This document shows positions 1-7,456 of a stretch of 64,000 bases of DNA, one piece after another. The notes under the pieces were generated by a model, which saw only the letters and a program-made list of their open reading frames with translations, was not told the origin of the DNA and searched no databases. The position numbers and the translations under genes are program-made. How positions within the stretch are numbered: position 1 is the stretch's first letter; each line of letters starts with the position of its first letter. Source of the DNA: Veillonella_A intestinalis (lineage in GTDB: Bacteria > Bacillota > Negativicutes > Veillonellales > Veillonellaceae); NCBI RefSeq assembly GCF_943192895.1, contig NZ_CALPCB010000010.1:1-64000 (forward strand), read 5' to 3'.

Positions 1-71
<71 letters not shown>

Positions 72-77
72 ATTAAT

Positions 78-120
78 AAAAGCAAAGGGTCATACCGAAA
101 GGTATGGCCCTTTTGCTTTT
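78..120 (+). terminator. rRNA operon terminator
   Basis: A long GC-containing stem (AAGCAAAGGGTCATACC / GGTATGGCCCTTTTGCTTTT) closes on a GAAA tetraloop and ends in T-rich sequence directly after the 5S gene. This is a typical rho-independent terminator for an rRNA operon. Confidence 0.9.
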
Positions 121-240
121 ACTGATGAGCTACTGAGTAACTCATCAGGTTAGTTTCCAGCCAACATAGTAGGAGTATCTCTAAGTGTTAAAGCACAATA
201 GAAGCAGTCCTGGTATGCAGAGAGCATAATTTATAGGAGC

Positions 241-420
241 AAAGTGACGCATAAATTATTGCGAATCGCATAGTTCGGGGCGTAAGATTTCTCTTCGAGA
301 AATCCACAGCATCCGAACGGACGTATTTAATATGTACTAAGTGTGACGCACAAATGGGTGTGAATCTTTTAGTTCGCAGCGTAAAATTCTTCGAAGAAGA
401 ATTCACAGCTGTCGAACAGA
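241..420. repeat. Two imperfect copies of an ~81-bp hairpin-forming repeat
   Basis: Copy 1 covers 241-321 and copy 2 covers 339-420. Both run from GTGACGCA through TAGTTCG, an internal palindrome around TTCGA, then CCACAGC or TCACAGC, and end in CGAACRGA. The inner stems differ in sequence but both still pair (GATTTCT/AGAAATC in copy 1; AATTCTTC/GAAGAATT in copy 2). The outer arms GTTCG/CGAAC are kept. Pairing conserved despite sequence change suggests a structured or mobile palindromic element. The rest of 121-586 shows no convincing gene. Confidence 0.7.
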
Positions 421-533
421 TAGGAAAGAATACCGTGTTTTAGAATCTGCTTCCTATCCTCCCAGAAGCTGGGAAAAGTAGTGAACCAGCTTTGAAGGAC
501 TGTAAGAACTCCCCAATGTGCTTGATAATATGA

Positions 534-539
534 TATAAT
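534..539 (+). promoter_or_regulatory. Possible -10 element (TATAAT) before the GNAT gene
   Basis: A perfect TATAAT lies 48 bases before the start at 587. No good -35 hexamer is seen at 17 bases spacing, so this is only a candidate promoter. Confidence 0.35.
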
Positions 540-586
540 TGATACCATCATAAAATATACTTTGAGTAGAGAGAAACGAGGTTTAT

Positions 587-1090
587 ATGAGCATTAATAT
601 TACAATTCGTCGTGGGGAACGACAAGATATTGCAGCCTTATTAGACATATATAATTATGAGGTACTCCATGGTGTAGCAACGCTGGATATACGTCCTAGA
701 ACCATTGAAGAGTGGACTGAGTGGTATGAGGCACATAATATCAAAAACCACCCTTTACTTGTAGCTACTGTTGAAAATACGGTAGCTGGATATGCAACTT
801 TATCAGAATATCGGAGTAAAGAAGCTTACTCAAGTACCGTTGAATTGTCTATTTATGTGGGGCCTGATTTTCGGGGAAAGGGAATAGCAAGTCGTTTAAT
901 GGCAGATATATTACAACTTGCTAAAGAGGATCCAACGGTGCATTTGGTTGTATCAGTGATTACAGCTGGTAATGAGGCTAGTGTAGCTTTACATAATAAA
1001 TTTAATTTCACTTTTTGTGGTACTATTCGTGAGGTTGGAGTCAAACAAGGGCGTTATTTAGATATTGAAAATTACATGTTACTAGTTTAA
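587..1090 (+). CDS. GNAT-family N-acetyltransferase, phosphinothricin acetyltransferase-like
   Basis: The 167-residue product has the GNAT fold signature. The start MSINITIRRGERQDIAALL is a typical beta1-alpha1, and the acetyl-CoA binding motif A appears as VGPDFRGKGIASRLM (about residues 91-105), with the RGKGIAS pyrophosphate loop. Length and the early YNYEV...ATLD segment fit the Pat/MnaT branch, which acetylates phosphinothricin, methionine sulfoximine or sulfone. The true substrate cannot be read from the sequence. A weak AACGAG ribosome binding site precedes the ATG. The gene stands alone after the rRNA repeats and ends 46 bases before larA, so the two could be co-transcribed. Confidence 0.85.
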   Translation: MSINITIRRGERQDIAALLDIYNYEVLHGVATLDIRPRTIEEWTEWYEAHNIKNHPLLVATVENTVAGYATLSEYRSKEAYSSTVELSIYVGPDFRGKGIASRLMADILQLAKEDPTVHLVVSVITAGNEASVALHNKFNFTFCGTIREVGVKQGRYLDIENYMLLV

Positions 1091-1136
1091 ACTAAAATAT
1101 AAGTATAGTTTAGTGTTAATTGATGGAGGATTACTG

Positions 1137-2399
1137 ATGAAAACATATTCGTTTCATTATGGAGAGCAGATGATTGATTGTACTTTGGATGAAAAGCGTG
1201 TTATTGGGGAATTACATATGGCTGAAACGCCAGTTATTGTTGATCCAGAATCTGCTATTCGTGATGCATTAGAAAATCCCATTGATTCTAAACCACTAAA
1301 AGAATTAGTAAAACCTAATGAAACAGTTGCTATTATTGCAAATGATACAACGCGAATTGCTAATACGCATGTATTTATGCCCATTATACTAGATTATCTT
1401 AATGAGGCAGGTATCCCAGATGAAAATATTAAAATTGTATTTGCTTTAGGGACGCATCGTGATATGACTGAAGCTGAAATGATTAGCGAAGTGGGCATGG
1501 AAGCGGCTGGTCGTGTAACAATGATTAACTCTTCCGCTAAAAAAGCTGATGATTTTAAATATGTAGGCACCACTTCTTTTGGCACGGAAGTATATTTAAA
1601 TCGTCATGTAGTGGATGCAGACCATATTATTTGTACAGGTTCCGTAGTTCATCATTTCTTTGCCGGTTTTGGTGGTGGCCGAAAAGCTATTTTACCAGGG
1701 GTAGCATCTTATGAAACAATTCGTCAAAACCACAGTTTGATGCTTGATGAAAACGCGACTATTGGACATTTAGAAGGCAACCCAATTTATGATGATCAAA
1801 TTGAAGGTGTGGCTATGTGTCCACCAACATTTTTGTTAAATGTTGTATTGAATGGGGAAAAAGAATTCACTGGGGTGTTTGCTGGTCACTATATTACGGC
1901 CCACAAAGCAGCTTGTGATTTTGTAAATGCTCAAAACGGGGTAGAAATTGAACGTCAAGCACCTATTGTAATTGCCTCTACAGGGGGTTACCCAAAAGAT
2001 ATTAATATTTATCAATCCCAAAAAACGATGGATAATGCTGTGCGCGCTGTAGCGCCAGGTGGTGTAGTTATTTTATTAGCTGAATGCCGTGAGGGCTCTG
2101 GGTCGGCTATTTTTGATGAAACAGTTAATACTTTTGATTCGATTCAAGCTATTGAAGATTCTGTTCGTCAAGATTTTCAAATTGGACGTCATAAGGCCTA
2201 TGCAGTAACACGTTTGATGAAAAAAGTAGATTTTTATTTACTTTCTAGTTTAGATGATGCATACGCCAAAAAGGCCTTTTTTACACCTGTACATTCTTTG
2301 GAAGAAGCCCTTCAGTTGGCTGATGCTAAATTGGGCAGCGATGCTGAAATTTTACTTATGCCTCATGGTTCTTATACAGTTCCAATTGTTAAAAAATAA
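1137..2399 (+). CDS. larA: Lactate racemase family protein LarA (nickel-pincer enzyme)
   Basis: This 420-residue protein matches LarA in length. Residues equivalent to the known Lactiplantibacillus LarA catalytic set can be picked out: D70 and R73 in NDTTR, H107 in GTHRD, H173 and K183 in the block VHHFFAGFGGGRKAILPG, and H199 in RQNHS. In the family, that lysine carries the nickel pincer nucleotide cofactor and the enzyme interconverts D- and L-lactate; some homologues act on other 2-hydroxy acids. The ATG at 1137 was chosen because TGGAGGA sits 8 bases upstream; an upstream GTG at 1113 has no such site. The cofactor genes larB, larC and larE are not in the window. A strong terminator follows. 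Confidence 0.88.
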   Translation: MKTYSFHYGEQMIDCTLDEKRVIGELHMAETPVIVDPESAIRDALENPIDSKPLKELVKPNETVAIIANDTTRIANTHVFMPIILDYLNEAGIPDENIKIVFALGTHRDMTEAEMISEVGMEAAGRVTMINSSAKKADDFKYVGTTSFGTEVYLNRHVVDADHIICTGSVVHHFFAGFGGGRKAILPGVASYETIRQNHSLMLDENATIGHLEGNPIYDDQIEGVAMCPPTFLLNVVLNGEKEFTGVFAGHYITAHKAACDFVNAQNGVEIERQAPIVIASTGGYPKDINIYQSQKTMDNAVRAVAPGGVVILLAECREGSGSAIFDETVNTFDSIQAIEDSVRQDFQIGRHKAYAVTRLMKKVDFYLLSSLDDAYAKKAFFTPVHSLEEALQLADAKLGSDAEILLMPHGSYTVPIVKK

Positions 2400-2442
2400 A
2401 ATACATTGACATAGGAAAAAGAGAAGTCTTATACAATAGAAA

Positions 2443-2482
2443 TAGCCCCTTAGAGCTAATATAGTTCTAAGGGGCGTTTTTA
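2443..2482 (+). terminator. Rho-independent terminator after larA
   Basis: The stem GCCCCTTAGA / TCTAAGGGGC has a loop of about 11 bases and is followed by a T-rich run (GTTTTTATTTT). Confidence 0.9.
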
Positions 2483-2548
2483 TTTTAGTGTTTAAAGAAA
2501 ATTAGCACTTGCATTTTTAAATAATTCGATGTATACTGATATAAGTAA

Positions 2549-2564
2549 ATGCATGTGCATGCAT
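2549..2564. promoter_or_regulatory. Putative MarR operator O1
   Basis: ATGCATGTGCATGCAT is a near-perfect 16-bp palindrome about 90 bases upstream of the MarR gene. Two related sites occur before the neighbouring reductase gene, which supports a shared operator and autoregulation. Confidence 0.65.
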
Positions 2565-2656
2565 TTTGTGAAATATAAAATAAATATAAGTCAGAAATTT
2601 AGACTGATAATGATAGAGTCATTTATTAATTAAATCGCCTAAAGGGGGGTGGACAT

Positions 2657-3022
2657 ATGGCTTATATACTTAATTGGCTAGCTGATTTACGACGGATTAA
2701 AGAAATTTCAGAAACCTTGGAGAAAGAATTAACAGCTCGTTCGTCATTAAATTTAAATGGCTATTATGTGCTTTATTTTTTAGCGCATAGTGAAGAAAAA
2801 AAATTGCGTTTAAACTTATTACAAGAGCAAATGGGATTAAGCCAAAGTGCTATGTCTCGTATGATCGTTCGCATGGAAGGGATGAATTGTGGTTCTATTC
2901 AACGCGTTAGTTGTGAGTGTGATAAGCGCGGAGTATATATTGCTATTACAGAATGTGGTTTGAAACGATTAGCGGAAGCAGAACCGATTGTGGAAGACGT
3001 ATTAAAGAGATTTTATGCGTAA
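2657..3022 (+). CDS. MarR-family transcriptional regulator
   Basis: The 121-residue protein has the MarR winged-helix arrangement: an N-terminal dimer helix, the recognition segment LLQEQMGLSQSAMSRMIVRMEG (about residues 54-75), and a wing with basic and cysteine-rich sequence (IQRVSCECDKRG). The three nearby cysteines (Cys-77, 83 and 85 region) could sense oxidants or electrophiles as in OhrR/HypR-type proteins, but that is inference. A strong AGGGGGGT ribosome binding site precedes the ATG. It is followed by a gene for an old-yellow-enzyme reductase and shares palindromic upstream sites with it, so it probably represses both. Confidence 0.85.
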   Translation: MAYILNWLADLRRIKEISETLEKELTARSSLNLNGYYVLYFLAHSEEKKLRLNLLQEQMGLSQSAMSRMIVRMEGMNCGSIQRVSCECDKRGVYIAITECGLKRLAEAEPIVEDVLKRFYA

Positions 3023-3035
3023 GATTGGTAATTCC

Positions 3036-3073
3036 GATCTAAGCAATGATGAGACGTGATTATTGCTTAGGTC
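3036..3073 (+). terminator. Hairpin after the MarR gene, weak terminator
   Basis: GATCTAAGCAAT pairs with ATTGCTTAGGTC. It lies right behind the MarR stop codon, but only a short GTTTAC follows rather than a true T-run, so termination may be partial. Confidence 0.5.
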
Positions 3074-3104
3074 GTTTACATATATTAAATTATTAGTAAA
3101 ATAT

Positions 3105-3120
3105 ATGCATGAGCATTCAT
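3105..3120. promoter_or_regulatory. Putative MarR operator O2
   Basis: ATGCATGAGCATTCAT matches operator O1 at 14 of 16 positions and lies upstream of the reductase gene. Confidence 0.6.
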
Positions 3121-3128
3121 TTATAAAA

Positions 3129-3144
3129 ATGTATGAACATGCAT
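3129..3144. promoter_or_regulatory. Putative MarR operator O3
   Basis: ATGTATGAACATGCAT is a further copy of the same palindrome, 24 bases after O2. Two adjacent sites suggest cooperative binding of two dimers. Confidence 0.6.
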
Positions 3145-3254
3145 GGATATAGTGATTGATAAAGTAGAATTGATGGTGAATCAGTCAGTTTGTGGGAATG
3201 ATTTGTAATTTAGTTAACTCACAGCTGTTGGTAATAAATAAAGGAGAGTTAATA

Positions 3255-4361
3255 ATGAAACAATTAACAGAGCAAGTACGTTTACGAAATGGTGTGGTAT
3301 TAAAGAATCGGTTAGCGATTCCGCCAATGACAACACGTATGAGTTATTATGATGATACGGTAACTGGTGATGAAATAGCTTATTATGGAATGCGTACAGG
3401 CGATGTAGGATTATTTGTTACAGGCGTAGCACATATTCAACCAAATGGGCGAGGCTGGACTGGTGAATTGGGTGTATATGATGACAAGTTTATTTCCGGT
3501 TTAAGTCGCTTGGCAGCTACGATGAAACAGAATGGCACCAAAGCAGTGCTTCAAATTTTTCATGCAGGGCGCATGAGCGATAGCAAAACTTTAGAAGGCG
3601 AGCAGCCAGTAGCGCCAAGTGCTATTGCTTCAGCTCGTGAAGGCTCTGAAGTACCACGTGAGTTGACAAATGAGGAAATTGAAGAAATTATTGAAAACTT
3701 TAAAGCAGCTACTGTACGCGCTATTAAAGCGGGGTTTGATGGTGTAGAATTGCATGGCGCTAATCATTATTTATTACATCAATTTTTCTCACCGCATTCT
3801 AATCGCCGTAACGATCAATGGGGCGGTTCATTAGAAAAACGTTATACCTTTATTGAGCGCGTCGTAGATGGCGTTTTGAGTGTAGTTAAAGAGATGAATG
3901 TACCTGACTTTATTGTGGGCTATCGTTTTTCACCACGAGAAGAAACGGATCCAGGTTTTAATTTAGAAGAAACTTTATGGCTAGTAGATAAATTGGCCGA
4001 TAAAGAATTAGATTACTTACATATTTCGTTAACTCGTTATGATCGAGCTACTAATCTTGAAAAATATGCTGATAAATCTATGTTGCAGTATGTGTATGAA
4101 ACGATTAATGGCCGTTTGCCATTAGTATCTGTGGGGGATATTCATAACCGTGCTGATTTAGAAGCAGCGCTACAATATTCTGATATTGCAGCGGTTGGTA
4201 TTGGTGTATTAATTGATCCTAAATGGTTTGCTAAAATACTAGCTGGTCGAGATAATGAAATTCGCCATACCTTGAATTTACAAGACAAAGACTTATTGAT
4301 GATCTCCAATGGGACATATACGTTTATTGAAATGAAAGCGCCTCATTTGTTAGTAAAATAA
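3255..4361 (+). CDS. NADH:flavin oxidoreductase, old yellow enzyme family
   Basis: The 368-residue TIM-barrel flavoprotein shows the OYE hallmarks: the N-terminal LKNRLAIPPMTT segment for FMN contact, the active-site block FDGVELHGANHYLLHQFFSP (around residues 163-182), then NRRNDQWGGSLEKR. C-terminal phosphate-binding residues are in VSVGDIHNRADLE and AAVGIGVLIDP. The family reduces activated C=C bonds, using NAD(P)H through FMN; the physiological substrate is unknown. The ATG at 3255 is used because GGAG lies 8 bases ahead; an upstream in-frame GTG or ATG would add 21 unlikely residues. It follows the MarR gene and has two of that regulator's predicted operators in its promoter region, so induction by an electrophilic substrate is plausible. 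Confidence 0.9.
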   Translation: MKQLTEQVRLRNGVVLKNRLAIPPMTTRMSYYDDTVTGDEIAYYGMRTGDVGLFVTGVAHIQPNGRGWTGELGVYDDKFISGLSRLAATMKQNGTKAVLQIFHAGRMSDSKTLEGEQPVAPSAIASAREGSEVPRELTNEEIEEIIENFKAATVRAIKAGFDGVELHGANHYLLHQFFSPHSNRRNDQWGGSLEKRYTFIERVVDGVLSVVKEMNVPDFIVGYRFSPREETDPGFNLEETLWLVDKLADKELDYLHISLTRYDRATNLEKYADKSMLQYVYETINGRLPLVSVGDIHNRADLEAALQYSDIAAVGIGVLIDPKWFAKILAGRDNEIRHTLNLQDKDLLMISNGTYTFIEMKAPHLLVK

Positions 4362-4510
4362 GTCTTTGGTGAGCCTTTTTCAGAGTATATAGTTGTTAAG
4401 TGGCTGCTGTATAGGAGGGGCAAATTCTCTATTTCATTTTGAAAGGGGGGATGACCTAGTAAATTAAAACTTGAAATATATAAAACTTCATAGTATACTA
4501 TTTTATAAAT

Positions 4511-4553
4511 TTAACTCATGGGAGTTAAATACTAATCAAGTGTTTTGATTAGT
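4511..4553 (+). promoter_or_regulatory. Two adjacent hairpins in the leader of the lipoprotein gene
   Basis: TTAACTC/GAGTTAA (4511-4528) and ACTAATCAA/TTGATTAGT (4531-4553) form two neighbouring stem-loops about 55 bases before the start codon of the TrpX-like gene. No T-box or known riboswitch signature was recognised. Confidence 0.4.
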
Positions 4554-4604
4554 GTGTAGAATGGTAGAAGTTGCATTAGGCAACGCGTAGAGAGGAGTTT
4601 TTAT

Positions 4605-5582
4605 ATGTTTAAGCGTAGTATGGTAAGTGTAATGGTGGGCCTTTTGGGCTTAGCATTGTTAGTAGGTGGTTGCGGCACTGGTGGTGCTAGCCAAGATGGA
4701 AAACTTCGTATTGGTATTTTACAACAAGTGGAACATCCTGCTTTAGATGCTTCAACAGAAGGTTTTAAAGCTGGCTTGGCAGAACGTGGTTATACATCTG
4801 ACAAGGTTGAACTGGACTTCCAAAATGCTCAAGGTGAGCATTCTAATATGGAAAGTATTACGAGTCGCTTTGTTTCCGATAAGGATAATCTTATTTATGT
4901 AGTGGGTACGGCAGCCTCCCAAATTGTAGCGAATGCAACTAAAGAGATTCCTATTGTAGGCGCCGCTATTTATGATTACAAAGGTACTGGTTTAGTTCAT
5001 TCCGTGGAAAAGCCAGGAACTAATGTAACCGGTACTACAAATTTTAACCCTGTGCCGAAACAGCTCGATTTAATTTTAAAAGTATTACCAGGCACTAAGG
5101 AAGTAGGCGTTATTTATTCGTCTAGTGAAGTTAATGCACAGATCCAAGTGGCAGCTTTTAAAGAATATGCAGCCACTAAAGGTATTAAAGTAGCGGAAGA
5201 AACCATTACTAGTGTTAATGATATTCCACAGGTAGCTACGAACTTAATTAATAAAGGTGTAAAGGTTATTTATACGCCAACAGATAATTTAATTGCTTCA
5301 GCTATGCCTAATTTAGTAGCTGTAGCGGAAGCCGCTAAGGTGCCAGTTTTTGTATCCGATGGCATGTTAATTGAAAAAGGCGGCTTTATGGGATATACTG
5401 TTGATTTTTACCAATTAGGTGTTCAAGCAGGCCATATGGCAGCTGATATTTTAGATGGGAAATCTAAACCCGCCGATATGCCTGTTCAAATGCAAGCGAC
5501 TATGAAACTTGCCACGAACCCTGAGATGGCTAAAAAATTGGGGATTACAATTCCTGATGATTTGCCTCAAGAAGCTAAATAG
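4605..5582 (+). CDS. ABC transporter substrate-binding lipoprotein, TrpX-like family
   Basis: The 325-residue protein begins with a lipoprotein signal peptide ending in LVGGC (Cys-23). The mature part matches the ABC_sub_bind/TrpX family, with blocks such as LRIGILQQVEHPALDASTEG, VGTAASQIVAN and PVFVSDGMLIEKGG. Family members bind small ligands, including aromatic amino acids, for a permease and ATPase normally encoded next door. No such partners lie here: the gene is flanked by an OYE gene and an exonuclease gene, and it ends at its own terminator. It therefore either feeds a transporter encoded elsewhere or works as an orphan receptor. A GAGAGGAG ribosome binding site supports the start. 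Confidence 0.85.
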   Translation: MFKRSMVSVMVGLLGLALLVGGCGTGGASQDGKLRIGILQQVEHPALDASTEGFKAGLAERGYTSDKVELDFQNAQGEHSNMESITSRFVSDKDNLIYVVGTAASQIVANATKEIPIVGAAIYDYKGTGLVHSVEKPGTNVTGTTNFNPVPKQLDLILKVLPGTKEVGVIYSSSEVNAQIQVAAFKEYAATKGIKVAEETITSVNDIPQVATNLINKGVKVIYTPTDNLIASAMPNLVAVAEAAKVPVFVSDGMLIEKGGFMGYTVDFYQLGVQAGHMAADILDGKSKPADMPVQMQATMKLATNPEMAKKLGITIPDDLPQEAK

Positions 5583-5613
5583 TTAGCTCTGTTTTACTTA
5601 ATATTGCACATAT

Positions 5614-5687
5614 GACACCGTAAGGACGATAGAAGGTTAAGATTCCATGAAAATCTAACTTTTGAGCGAACTTACGGTGTTTTTGTA
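5614..5687 (+). terminator. Two-tier terminator after the TrpX-like gene
   Basis: The outer stem ACACCGTAAG / CTTACGGTGT encloses an inner hairpin AGGTTAAGATT / AAATCTAACTT and is followed by TTTTTGT. Confidence 0.85.
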
Positions 5688-5807
5688 TGGCAAAAAGATG
5701 ATAAAACCTATCATATGGGGTATAATAAATAATAGGAGTTTTCGATATAGTAAATATTGTATTGTAAGATACTGCTTATAAAGATATATAGTATAAAGGA
5801 GTTTAAT

Positions 5808-6428
5808 ATGATTGATTTTGTAGCGATAGATTTTGAAACCGCTAATAAATATGCTAATAGTGCTTGCTCATTAGCAGTAGTAACAGTAGAAGATGGACAG
5901 ATTACTAAACGAGGCTATAGCTTGATTAAGCCACCATTTATGCAATTTGATGAAGAATGTATTGCTATTCATCAGATTCAACCGCAAGAAGTGATGGATA
6001 AACCTACCTTTGATGCCCTCTGGCCCGCTATTTATGAAAATCATTTAAAAGGTAAATTAGTGATTGCTCATAATGCTAAGTTTGATATTGGTGTACTGCG
6101 AGCTACATTAGACCATTATAATATTGAATGGCCTGAATTAGACTTTACATGTACTGTAAAAATTTCAAAACGAGTTTGGCCTGACTTGCAGAATCATAAA
6201 TTAAATACAATGGCTGCTTACTTAGGTTATGAATTTAAACATCATTATGCCTTAGATGATGCTGAAATTTGTGCACAAGTAGCCATTGCAGCGGCTAAAA
6301 AGCGTGGTGTTCATTCTATGGAACAATTGTTAGCTAATATAGGCTTAGCGAAGGAGTCTTTTATTACGGATGATCGCCGTGAAAAAGTAAAAGAAGAAGC
6401 AGCTGGCGAACAGATGTCATTCTTCTAA
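5808..6428 (+). CDS. DnaQ-like 3'-5' exonuclease (DEDDh family)
   Basis: The 206-residue product carries the exonuclease motifs in order: ExoI FVAIDFETAN (Asp and Glu metal ligands near residues 7-9), ExoII HNAKFDIGVL and ExoIII HHYALDDAE (DEDDh histidine and aspartate). This fits stand-alone DNA polymerase III epsilon-like exonucleases. The C-terminus ends in EQMSFF, which resembles a sliding-clamp binding peptide and suggests the enzyme docks on the beta clamp; that is inference. The ATG at 5808 follows AAGGAG at ideal spacing; an earlier in-frame start would add 17 poorly conserved residues. Confidence 0.85.
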   Translation: MIDFVAIDFETANKYANSACSLAVVTVEDGQITKRGYSLIKPPFMQFDEECIAIHQIQPQEVMDKPTFDALWPAIYENHLKGKLVIAHNAKFDIGVLRATLDHYNIEWPELDFTCTVKISKRVWPDLQNHKLNTMAAYLGYEFKHHYALDDAEICAQVAIAAAKKRGVHSMEQLLANIGLAKESFITDDRREKVKEEAAGEQMSFF

Positions 6429-6474
6429 AGGTACTAAGTTTTTTAGGATAGTTATAAAAGATAATAGGAAAACA

Positions 6475-6564
6475 GGTAATTAGGTACTAGGTAATTAGGT
6501 ACTAGGTAATTAGGTACTAGGTAATTAGGTACTAGGTAATTAGGTACTAGGTAATTAGGTACTA
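6475..6564. repeat. Six perfect tandem copies of a 15-bp unit
   Basis: The unit GGTAATTAGGTACTA is repeated six times without error, then decays into related A/T-rich repeats (ACTATTT, TACTAGGTA) up to about 6630. The block sits between the exonuclease gene and the deoC operon. The array lies 95 bases before the deoC start, where changes in copy number could alter promoter spacing or transcript structure. Confidence 0.95.
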
Positions 6565-6658
6565 GGTACTATTTACTATTTACTATCTATTATCTACTAG
6601 GTACTAGACATTAGGTAATAGGTAAATAGGACAAGCCTTCTGGTTTAAGGAGCTACTG

Positions 6659-7375
6659 ATGGATAAAAAACAATCACAACAGACATATACGGGACGTGAT
6701 ATATTAGCTCACGTAGATCATACATTACTAGCCCCTACAGCGACGTGGGCACAGATTCAGACCTTGGTAGAGCAAGCATTGGCATTTAAGACGGCCTCCG
6801 TGTGTATTCCTCCAGCTTATGTGAAACGTGTAAGAGAGACTTATGGAACGGGTATTACAATTTGTACGGTAATAGGTTTTCCCTTAGGTTATATGACAAC
6901 AGAGGCAAAAGTGGCAGAAACAAAAGAGGCCCTAGCCAACGGGGCTGATGAAATCGATATGGTAGTTAATCTTGGCACTGTCAAAAATGGCCAGTATGCA
7001 GCTGTGGTAGAAGAAATTAAGGCTCTTAAAGACGTATGTGGTGAATCGATTTTAAAGGTTATTATTGAAACTTGCTATTTGACGGAGTGCGAGAAGATTG
7101 TTCTTTGCCAGGCTGTGACAGATGGCGGTGCCGATTACATTAAAACATCCACTGGTTTTGGTACAGCTGGAGCGACCTTAGAAGATGTGCTCTTATTTAA
7201 GCAATATATAGGACCAAACGTGAAAATAAAAGCAGCAGGTGGCATTCGCTCTATAGAAGATATGCTAGCCTACTTAGCAGCTGGTTGTGAACGTATTGGT
7301 GCTAGTGCAGCCGTTGGTTTATTGGAGACACGGCTAGATGAGACTTTATCCTTAAAAAGTATAACTGATCTGTAG
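6659..7375 (+). CDS. deoC: Deoxyribose-phosphate aldolase
   Basis: The 238-residue class I aldolase cleaves 2-deoxyribose 5-phosphate into acetaldehyde and glyceraldehyde 3-phosphate. Visible family motifs are DEIDMVVNLG (proton relay Asp), DYIKTSTGFG with the Schiff-base lysine, and VKIKAAGGIR with the second active-site lysine. AAGGAG lies 7 bases before the ATG. It is first in an apparent deoC-pdp-cdd salvage operon that turns deoxynucleosides and cytidine into central metabolites. The 15-bp tandem repeat lies just upstream. Confidence 0.95.
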   Translation: MDKKQSQQTYTGRDILAHVDHTLLAPTATWAQIQTLVEQALAFKTASVCIPPAYVKRVRETYGTGITICTVIGFPLGYMTTEAKVAETKEALANGADEIDMVVNLGTVKNGQYAAVVEEIKALKDVCGESILKVIIETCYLTECEKIVLCQAVTDGGADYIKTSTGFGTAGATLEDVLLFKQYIGPNVKIKAAGGIRSIEDMLAYLAAGCERIGASAAVGLLETRLDETLSLKSITDL

Positions 7376-7456
7376 AAGTATATTGCATTTGCTGTTACTT
7401 ATACAAATTAATGGCTGATAGTGTCCTAAATAACTCAAGAAATGAGAGGTAAGCCT

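Noticed and set aside
188..406. A 72-codon minus-strand frame downstream of the 5S gene
   Set aside because: It simply reads through the two-copy hairpin repeat, which explains its internal protein repeat; no ribosome binding site was seen.
4554..4600. Possible T-box antiterminator before the TrpX-like gene
   Set aside because: The stretch GGCAACGCG looked similar, but the invariant T-box core (GGGTGGNACCGCG type) is absent.
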